The translations under genes were made by a program, and so were the position numbers. Positions 25,860 to 32,293 of a stretch of DNA of 64,000 nucleotides are shown piece after piece (position 1 is the first letter of the stretch; each line of letters starts with the position of its first letter). Source of the DNA: Bacteroidales bacterium UBA1173. Its GTDB lineage: Bacteria; Bacteroidota; Bacteroidia; Bacteroidales; F082. The stretch spans positions 62,001 through 126,000 of the forward strand of contig DBYZ01000008.1 in the NCBI GenBank assembly GCA_002311655.1, written 5' to 3'. The notes below the pieces were generated by a model. The model saw nothing but the letters and a program-made list of their open reading frames with translations. It was not told the DNA's origin and ran no database searches.

Positions 25860-26885
25860 TTAATAATCACCGTTGATCACTGCCATGGTGTGAATCAGAT
25901 CCAACAGTTTGTTGGAATAACCGATTTCGTTGTCGTACCATGACACGAGCTTCACGAAGGTGTCGGTCAATGCGATACCGGCCTTTGCGTCGAAGATTGA
26001 AGTGCGGATGTCGCCGAGGAAATCGCTCGAAACAACTGCGTCTTCTGTGTATCCGAGGATACCCTTGAGCTCATTCTCAGAAGCTCTCTTCATCTCAGCG
26101 CAAATCTCATCGTATGTAGCAGGCTTTGCGAGGTTACAGGTCAAGTCGACGACTGAAACATCCAAAGTAGGGACACGCATCGACATACCGGTAAGCTTGC
26201 CTTTGAGTTCAGGGATGACCTTACCCACTGCCTTTGCGGCACCTGTTGTTGAAGGGATGATGTTGCCAGCCGCTGCACGACCACCACGCCAGTCTTTCAA
26301 TGAGTGACCGTCGATAGGTTTTTGTGTAGCTGTCGTTGAGTGCACTGTTGTCATCAAACCGCTTGTGATGCCCCATTTGTCGTTGATGACCTTAGCGAGA
26401 GGTGCCAAGCAGTTGGTGGTACATGATGCGTTTGAAACGACCTGAGTGCCTTTCACGTATGTCTTGTCGTTAACACCACACACAAACATCGGCGTGTCAT
26501 CCTTTGAAGGACCTGCCAAGATGACATATTTCGCACCAGAGTCGAGGTGTGGTTGAACAGCCTCCTTTGTGAGGAACTTTCCAGTGGAATCGATGACGTA
26601 ATCCGCGCCATATTCGCCCCATTTCAGGCCAACTGGGTCACGGCTAACACTCGTTGGAATTTCTTTTCCATTGATAATCAACGTGCTCTTCTCCAGATTG
26701 TAATCGATTGTTCCGTCAAACTGACCGTGCATCGTGTCATATTTCAGCATATATGCTTGATAATCAACAGGACACGTTCCGTTCATGTAAACAATTTCAA
26801 TGTCGTCACGCTTCTGGGCGGCACGCAGCACCAATCGACCGATTCTACCAAGTCCATTGATACCTATTCTAATTTTCTTAGCCAT
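25860..26885 (-). CDS. gap: Glyceraldehyde-3-phosphate dehydrogenase
   Basis: 341 residues from the ATG at 26885 (MAKKIRIGINGLGRIGR); the longer in-frame start would add seven non-conserved residues. The enzyme oxidises glyceraldehyde 3-phosphate to 1,3-bisphosphoglycerate in glycolysis. The Rossmann GINGLGRIGR, the active-site ASCTTNC with its Cys, the TTVHSTTATQK loop and the C-terminal SWYDNEIGYSNK are all present. One departure: the residue that normally ends beta-strand 2 as Asp (IND in most NAD-dependent enzymes) is Gly36 here (MNGTCPVDY). That Asp binds the adenosine ribose and excludes NADP, so cofactor preference may be relaxed. Single gene with its own promoter, ending at a terminator shared with the cassette opposite. 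Confidence 0.95.
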   Translation of the reverse strand: MAKKIRIGINGLGRIGRLVLRAAQKRDDIEIVYMNGTCPVDYQAYMLKYDTMHGQFDGTIDYNLEKSTLIINGKEIPTSVSRDPVGLKWGEYGADYVIDSTGKFLTKEAVQPHLDSGAKYVILAGPSKDDTPMFVCGVNDKTYVKGTQVVSNASCTTNCLAPLAKVINDKWGITSGLMTTVHSTTATQKPIDGHSLKDWRGGRAAAGNIIPSTTGAAKAVGKVIPELKGKLTGMSMRVPTLDVSVVDLTCNLAKPATYDEICAEMKRASENELKGILGYTEDAVVSSDFLGDIRTSIFDAKAGIALTDTFVKLVSWYDNEIGYSNKLLDLIHTMAVINGDY

Positions 26886-26930
26886 GATGATATTTTTTGT
26901 TAACAAAAATTTGTCACATTAAATGTTTTG

Positions 26931-26938
26931 CAAAGTTA
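26931..26938 (-). promoter_or_regulatory. Promoter -7 element, gap
   Basis: Minus-strand TAACTTTG followed by C, 45 bases before the ATG. A 16-bp perfect palindrome (TTTTTGTTAACAAAAA, 26894-26909) lies in the leader. Confidence 0.6.
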
Positions 26939-27019
26939 GACACTATTTTTTATTAAAACAAGCAAATTCCAATAATTTTTTTAAAAAATAAATTTTTCCT
27001 GAAATATTGAGATTTTTCG

Positions 27020-27027
27020 TAATTTTG
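27020..27027 (+). promoter_or_regulatory. Promoter -7 element, lepA
   Basis: TAATTTTG followed by C, 40 bases before the lepA ATG and divergent from the gap promoter. Confidence 0.65.
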
Positions 27028-27067
27028 CAACAATTATTATTAGATTGGAGTAAATTGTTTTTTTAAG

Positions 27068-28855
27068 ATGGATAAGATCAGGAATTTTTGCATTATAGCA
27101 CATATCGATCACGGAAAAAGCACCTTGGCTGACAGGTTGATTGAAATCACTAACACATTGACAAAGAAAGAGTTAGTGGATCAGGTTTTGGACGATATGG
27201 ACCTTGAGCGCGAACGTGGTATCACCATTAAGAGCCACGCGATCCAGATGAAATATGAGCATGAGGGCGAGGTCTACACCCTGAATCTTATCGATACTCC
27301 CGGTCACGTCGACTTCTCATACGAGGTTTCGCGTTCGATTGCCGCATGCGAAGGCGCTTTGTTGGTCGTCGACGCATCACAAGGCATTCAGGCTCAAACG
27401 ATTAGCAACCTTTACATGGCAATCGACCACGACTTGGAGGTCATTCCGGTTTTGAATAAAATCGACATGGAGAGTGCGCAGCCGGAGAAGGTTGAAGACC
27501 AGATTGTCGATCTTTTAGGCTGCGACCGTGAGGATATTTTACGCTGTTCGGCGCGTACAGGCTTCGGTGTTCCCGAGATTTTAGAAGCCATCGTCAAGCG
27601 TATCCCTGCCCCGAAAGGCGACCCCGACGCACCACTCCAAGCTTTGATTTTTGACTCCGTCTTCAACTCGTTCAGAGGCATCATCGCATACTTCAGAATC
27701 ATGAACGGCACCATCAAAACCGGCGAAAACGTCAAGTTTTTCAACACAGGCATGGAATACGACGCCGATGAAATCGGAGTCTTGCAGATGAAACAAGTGC
27801 CGAAGAAAGAGCTCTCGGCTGGTAACGTGGGATATATCATCTCAGGCATAAAGACCTCGAAAGAGGTGAAAGTCGGCGACACCATCACTTCGGTCGAAAA
27901 CCCATGCGACAAGCCTATTGCAGGCTTCGAGAACGTGAAGCCTATGGTTTTTGCTGGCGTCTACCCTGTCGATGCCGATGATTACGAGGAACTGAGAAGC
28001 TCGTTGGAGAAATTGCAACTCAACGATGCATCATTGGTCTGGGAGCCTGAGTCGTCAGCGGCATTGGGCTTCGGTTTCCGCTGCGGATTCTTGGGACTGC
28101 TGCATATGGAAATCATCCAGGAACGTTTGGACCGCGAGTTCAACATGGACGTCATCACCACAGTGCCTAACGTATCGTTCAAGGCCTATCTCACCGACGG
28201 AAGCGTTGTCGATGTGCACAACCCGAGCGGCATGCCAGATGTCACGAAACTCGACCATATCGACGAGCCTTACATCTTGGCGCAAATCATCTCACAAAAC
28301 GAATACGTCGGCTCTATCATGACATTGTGCATCGAGAGACGCGGTATCTTGAAAAATCAAGTTTACCTCACAACAGACCGTGTAGAGCTCACTTTCGAGA
28401 TGCCTTTGAGCGAAATCGTCTTCGACTTTTACGACAAACTGAAATCTATATCAAGAGGTTACGCCTCTTTCGACTATCACATCTGCGGCTACAAGCCTTC
28501 GAAGCTGGTGAAACTCGACATCATGCTGAACGGCGACACCGTCGATGCTCTCTCAACCCTGATTTTCGTCGACCACGCCTACTCTTTCGGCCGTCGCATG
28601 TGCGAGAAACTCAAGGAGTTGATACCAAGACAGCAGTTCGACATCGCCATCCAGGCCGCTATCGGAGCGAAGATCATCGCACGTGAGACAGTGCGCCAGG
28701 TTCGTAAAGACGTCACCGCAAAATGTTACGGCGGCGATATCTCGCGTAAGCGCAAGCTCCTTGAAAAACAAAAGGAAGGAAAGAAACGTATGCGCCAAAT
28801 CGGCAACGTGGAGGTGCCACAGTCGGCGTTCCTCGCAGTGCTGAAACTGGATTAG
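27068..28855 (+). CDS. lepA: Elongation factor 4 (LepA), ribosomal back-translocase GTPase
   Basis: 595 residues, the usual length for EF4. The GTPase motifs are in order: G1 AHIDHGKST (residues 9-17), G2 in the RERGITI segment, G3 DTPGHVDF (about 78-85) and G4 NKID (about 132). An EF-G-like domain II, domains III and V (GFRCGFLGLLHMEI) and the LepA-specific C-terminal domain (AKCYGGDISRKRKLLEKQ) follow. EF4 binds translating ribosomes and can reverse translocation or affect initiation under stress. The gene has its own promoter and ends 15 bases before an elaborate hairpin. Confidence 0.98.
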   Translation: MDKIRNFCIIAHIDHGKSTLADRLIEITNTLTKKELVDQVLDDMDLERERGITIKSHAIQMKYEHEGEVYTLNLIDTPGHVDFSYEVSRSIAACEGALLVVDASQGIQAQTISNLYMAIDHDLEVIPVLNKIDMESAQPEKVEDQIVDLLGCDREDILRCSARTGFGVPEILEAIVKRIPAPKGDPDAPLQALIFDSVFNSFRGIIAYFRIMNGTIKTGENVKFFNTGMEYDADEIGVLQMKQVPKKELSAGNVGYIISGIKTSKEVKVGDTITSVENPCDKPIAGFENVKPMVFAGVYPVDADDYEELRSSLEKLQLNDASLVWEPESSAALGFGFRCGFLGLLHMEIIQERLDREFNMDVITTVPNVSFKAYLTDGSVVDVHNPSGMPDVTKLDHIDEPYILAQIISQNEYVGSIMTLCIERRGILKNQVYLTTDRVELTFEMPLSEIVFDFYDKLKSISRGYASFDYHICGYKPSKLVKLDIMLNGDTVDALSTLIFVDHAYSFGRRMCEKLKELIPRQQFDIAIQAAIGAKIIARETVRQVRKDVTAKCYGGDISRKRKLLEKQKEGKKRMRQIGNVEVPQSAFLAVLKLD

Positions 28856-28869
28856 TTATTAGTCTATAA

Positions 28870-28944
28870 GATTATTGATACCTTTCTCGAATTACTCTCA
28901 GTACCCTGTGGTAAGTCGTAATTCTGCGAAAGGTATCAATAATC
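28870..28944. repeat. Three-tier palindrome between lepA and beta-mannosidase
   Basis: Outer arms GATTATTGATACCTTTC (28870-28886) and GAAAGGTATCAATAATC (28928-28944) are perfect 17-mers. Inside are GAATTAC (28889-28895) and GTAATTC (28918-28924), and at the tip TACC-CTGT-GGTA (28902-28913). The structure touches the stop codon of the minus-strand gene. There is no T-run, so it may act by structure alone, or be a mobile or regulatory element. Confidence 0.75.
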
Positions 28945-31249
28945 ACCATATTGAATGTTGCAGATCTTTGGGATAAACGAGATATTGCTTTCTTTTGGCA
29001 ATAACCTTATCGTTTTCAATGAGTTGCATCTCTATGTAAATCTCATCTTTGTTAAACTCCTTAACAAAATCGTTCACGTCGAGAGGCAGTTTAATGCTGC
29101 TATTTTCAGGAATTGTAACCTCTGTGCCAAACGATTTCAGTAATTTTCCGTCAAAATTATAGACATCAAGATTCAATTCAGCGTTTATCTCACGATAAAG
29201 GTCGCTGACGGCGTAAACGGTGAAGTTGCCGTCGGTGGTCGGGAGCACACCTATTAATATAGGTGCATACAACTCCTTAAGGTTTTCGTGTAAAATCTTT
29301 TTATTGCCCTCGTAATCTATTGACGACCAAGATATTATAGGCCATGCATCGTTGAGTTGCCAGTAAAGGGTTCCCATACAGTAAGGTTTCGCGGCGCGCT
29401 GGGCTTCGATGGCGAGACCGACACCGTAAGCTTGGGATAATTGACTATAGTAAACGTCACAAGCCCAATCGTCATTTCGACTGGAGCGAAGTGGAATGGA
29501 GAAATCTCTGCCATTCGATTGCAGGAGATTTCTCGACTCCCTTTGGTCGCTCGAAATGACATAGCGCTCGATGTGCATTTCGATCAACTCCTCGCCTCTT
29601 GGGTGTTTCTGGTGTTTCGTTTCGATATTCGGGTACGCCTGATAGCCGAATTCGCTGTTGAAACGACCCACTTTCTCTAGATACATCTCGTATGGCAGCT
29701 CGCCCCACCAGACGCCCCAATAATGCACGTCACCTTCGGTCAAACTCTCTGGCTTGCCCCAGCCATTTTTCGGTGACGATGCCCAGTAATCACGCGTACC
29801 GTCATAATTTTCAACGACTTGCGAAAAGATATCGACAAACAAAGTATCCATTCCACGTTTCATCTCAGCGTAGTCGTCATCGCTCCAGCCCATCGATTTC
29901 TGCCAGCCCCAGTTGACGTAACCTTCGCTCACCTCGTTGTTGCCGCACCACAGTGCCAACGACGGATGATTCTGATAATGAATAACTTGCTGAATGGCTT
30001 CTTCTTTTACAATATTTAAAAACTCGTCAGAATAAGGATAAGTAGTGCCTGCAAACATGAAATCCTGCCACACCATAATGCCGAGACTATCGCAGATGTC
30101 GAAGAAATAATCAGAAGGATAGATGCCACCGCCCCACACACGAAGCATGTTGAAATGAGCAGGCACACATTCCGCCAACAGATTGACAGTCTTTTCTCTC
30201 GACATCCAGGTCTCGATCATCTCCTCTGGAACGTAGTTAGCGCCTTTGATGTAGACTTTCTTTCCGTTCACCTTGAAATACATAGCGCATCCGATGCTGT
30301 CAGGTTCTTCGATAAGCTCGATTTTACGAACTCCTGTCTTAACTTTTTTAGTATCAACGAGTTTGACATTCTCATAAATCTCGATTTCAAAATCCGTCAT
30401 GTTTTGTTCGCCCATCTCATTAGGCCACCAAAGATTAGCGTTTTTAAGCTCAAACGGAATCTTCACAAAGTTTTTTCCTTCCGCAAAGACAATCTGCCTT
30501 GCAAGTTCAGCGCCATTATGCTGCACCACGAATTTCAACTCATGTTCGCCATCACAGGAAACCTCGATGTTTGCCGACATCTCAGCATCATTGCCAGCAA
30601 GATTTTCCGTTAAAACAGACACATTTTCGACCTTGAAGCCGCTCCAGCCGTGCAGTTCCACATCTTTCCAAATGCCTATATTAAGATAACGAGGTGCCCA
30701 GTCCCAGCCGTTTTGATAAGCGGCTTTACGCATCACGGCATATTTTTCCGGAAAACGCAGCGGATAAGTCTCAATCAAGCTATCACGTTGAGCATCAAAA
30801 GGATAGAAACGCACTTTCAGTTCATTATCACGTTTTTTCAGAAGATGTTTCACTTCTTTTTCATAACGGACGAACATATTGTCGGAATGCAGAATCTTCT
30901 CGCCGTTGAGCCACACGTCGGCATAAGTATCCAAGCCATTGAAAATCAAGTCGATATTATCGTTTTGCCAAATATTTTTATCAACATCAAATTTCAATGA
31001 ATAATCCCATTGATGCTGCGGAATCCATTGAAGCTGCTGCTCTTCATCGCTTTCGCCGTAAGGGTGCGGAATAAGGCCGGCAGAATACAAATCAGCGTGA
31101 GCCTCTGATGGAAGGTCGACTTGCAGATTGATGTCCAAAGTGTCAGTTTTGAGGTTCCAGCCTTGATTAAGAGACTGAAAATCCTCATGATTATTGCTTT
31201 TGCAAGCAACAAAAAGAAATGGAAGTAATACTAATAATATTTTTTTCAT
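28943..31249 (-). CDS. Beta-mannosidase-like GH2 lipoprotein with in-frame palindromic insertion
   Basis: 768 residues. The N-terminal lipoprotein signal has lipobox VAC (Cys16). The sugar-binding, sandwich and catalytic barrel domains of glycoside hydrolase family 2 follow. The segment RKAAYQNGWDWAPRY and the NxGIWKDVEL motif fit beta-mannosidases. The likely acid/base is the Glu in LWCGNNE and the nucleophile is the Glu in RFNSEFGY. The end contains the family's CMGTLYWQLNDAWP. Residues about 564-593 (ESRNLLQSNGRDFSIPLRSS and neighbours) are encoded by a GTCATTTCGA palindromic element and do not belong to the family; they fall between the nucleophile and the LYWQLNDAWP strand. The enzyme would remove terminal beta-mannose from dietary or host glycans at the surface or in the periplasm; activity after the insertion is untested. 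Confidence 0.85.
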   Translation of the reverse strand: MKKILLVLLPFLFVACKSNNHEDFQSLNQGWNLKTDTLDINLQVDLPSEAHADLYSAGLIPHPYGESDEEQQLQWIPQHQWDYSLKFDVDKNIWQNDNIDLIFNGLDTYADVWLNGEKILHSDNMFVRYEKEVKHLLKKRDNELKVRFYPFDAQRDSLIETYPLRFPEKYAVMRKAAYQNGWDWAPRYLNIGIWKDVELHGWSGFKVENVSVLTENLAGNDAEMSANIEVSCDGEHELKFVVQHNGAELARQIVFAEGKNFVKIPFELKNANLWWPNEMGEQNMTDFEIEIYENVKLVDTKKVKTGVRKIELIEEPDSIGCAMYFKVNGKKVYIKGANYVPEEMIETWMSREKTVNLLAECVPAHFNMLRVWGGGIYPSDYFFDICDSLGIMVWQDFMFAGTTYPYSDEFLNIVKEEAIQQVIHYQNHPSLALWCGNNEVSEGYVNWGWQKSMGWSDDDYAEMKRGMDTLFVDIFSQVVENYDGTRDYWASSPKNGWGKPESLTEGDVHYWGVWWGELPYEMYLEKVGRFNSEFGYQAYPNIETKHQKHPRGEELIEMHIERYVISSDQRESRNLLQSNGRDFSIPLRSSRNDDWACDVYYSQLSQAYGVGLAIEAQRAAKPYCMGTLYWQLNDAWPIISWSSIDYEGNKKILHENLKELYAPILIGVLPTTDGNFTVYAVSDLYREINAELNLDVYNFDGKLLKSFGTEVTIPENSSIKLPLDVNDFVKEFNKDEIYIEMQLIENDKVIAKRKQYLVYPKDLQHSIW
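29471..29560. repeat. GTCATTTCGA palindromic element, copy 2, inside beta-mannosidase gene
   Basis: 90 bp, exactly 30 codons, bounded by GTCATTTCGA and TCGAAATGAC. The host reading frame passes through it without a stop, giving a peptide with the core RDFSIPLRSSRND, also found in the mutS2 copy. Confidence 0.9.
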
Positions 31250-31263
31250 ACCAATAGTTTTTA

Positions 31264-31350
31264 GTCATTTCGACCGACCAAAGGGAGTGGAGAAATCTCC
31301 AGCAAATTGGAGGAGATTTCTCGATTCCGCTTCGCTTCACTCGAAATGAC
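31264..31350. repeat. GTCATTTCGA palindromic element, copy 3 (87 bp)
   Basis: Same terminal 10-mers with GAGAAATCTCC / GGAGATTTCTC inner arms. It fills the gap between the cutC and beta-mannosidase genes. Confidence 0.85.
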
Positions 31351-31354
31351 ATCG

Positions 31355-32074
31355 TTATTTGATAATTTTTACAAATTCTTTAATTCTATCTAAATTTGAC
31401 ACTTTATATCGCATGTCGGCGCCAGTGTTATCGACTCCATTAGGATACAAATCACTATGATTATCAGCGACTTCCGATGTCAACGAAGCATGAACATTCT
31501 TGACTCCCGTGGCAGCAATTATCCTTTCAACGTTTCTTTCATTGATGCCGCCTCCCGCCATGATGTTGATACGGTCGCCGAACAAAGTCTGGAACTCCCG
31601 AATCATGTCGATTCCATCGTAAGCTGTTGGTTTACAACCAGATGTGAGCACTTTATCAAAACCGAGACTTATCAGCGTCTCCATTGCATCGATTGGGTTG
31701 TTGCAAGCATCGATAGCACGGTGAAACGTGAATTTCATCCCCTCGCCTGCCGCCATCATCTTCTTGATTGCAGGAACATCGAGCTTGCCGTTTTTGTTGA
31801 GTGCACCTATTACTACTCCTTCATAACCAAGACTTTTTACCGTTTTTATGTCTTCGCACATGATGGCGACTTCATCATCGTTGTAGATGTAATTCCCTGG
31901 ACGGCAACGGATTAGTACACGTGTCGGGATAATATTTTTACAACGCGACAATGTTCCGTAAGATGGTGTCACGCCGCCGACTTCAAGCGCCTCGCAAAGC
32001 TCGGCGCAGTCAGCACCACCTTCAGCGCCGTTTCTTAGTGATTGATAACTGTTTGCACAAAGTTCAATTCTCAT
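31355..32074 (-). CDS. cutC: CutC family protein (copper homeostasis)
   Basis: 239 residues forming one TIM barrel. The N-terminus MRIELCANSYQSLRNGAEGGADCAELCEAL matches the family opening, and RPGNYIYNDDE, FHRAIDAC, LTSGCKPTAYDG and MAGGGINERNV are further signatures. CutC was linked to copper tolerance in E. coli, but its biochemical role is unsettled. Its ATG is 18 bases after a good -7 element. The beta-mannosidase gene lies downstream on the same strand across a repeat, so the two may share a transcript. Confidence 0.93.
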   Translation of the reverse strand: MRIELCANSYQSLRNGAEGGADCAELCEALEVGGVTPSYGTLSRCKNIIPTRVLIRCRPGNYIYNDDEVAIMCEDIKTVKSLGYEGVVIGALNKNGKLDVPAIKKMMAAGEGMKFTFHRAIDACNNPIDAMETLISLGFDKVLTSGCKPTAYDGIDMIREFQTLFGDRINIMAGGGINERNVERIIAATGVKNVHASLTSEVADNHSDLYPNGVDNTGADMRYKVSNLDRIKEFVKIIK

Positions 32075-32091
32075 TTTGATAGAATTTTTGC

Positions 32092-32099
32092 AAAGTTAA
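32092..32099 (-). promoter_or_regulatory. Promoter -7 element, cutC
   Basis: Minus-strand TAACTTTG followed by C, 18 bases before the ATG, implying a very short leader. Confidence 0.6.
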
Positions 32100-32104
32100 T
32101 AAAA

Positions 32105-32134
32105 TCTCTCGCAGATCTCGCAGATTTCGCAGAA
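32105..32134. repeat. TCTGCG-unit repeat, copy 3 (one arm only)
   Basis: Three tandem CGCAGAT-like units; the opposing arm seen in copies 1 and 2 is missing, so this looks like a half copy. Confidence 0.6.
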
Positions 32135-32183
32135 TTATTCTTCCACATTGATTTAGTTCGCTAATGCTCACCGATCCCGCAGA

Positions 32184-32256
32184 GTCATTAGTCATCAATT
32201 TTGAAGGCCTTCAGCTTTCGAAGAAAGGTGGCAGCCGAAAAATGATGACTAATGAC
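32184..32256. repeat. GTCATTAGTCATCA palindrome upstream of mutS2
   Basis: Perfect 14-bp arms GTCATTAGTCATCA (32184-32197) and TGATGACTAATGAC (32243-32256) enclose a 45-base loop with an inner GAAGGCCTTC palindrome. It ends 11 bases before the mutS2 -7 element. Confidence 0.7.
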
Positions 32257-32267
32257 GGAAAATTTTG

Positions 32268-32275
32268 TATTTTTG
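32268..32275 (+). promoter_or_regulatory. Promoter -7 element, mutS2
   Basis: TATTTTTG followed by C, 18 bases before the ATG. Confidence 0.6.
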
Positions 32276-32293
32276 CATGCTAAAAAAATATAA

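Noticed and set aside
29335..29562. Small ORF inside the beta-mannosidase gene
   Set aside because: Same-strand reading of the palindromic element in another frame; it has no independent start signal.
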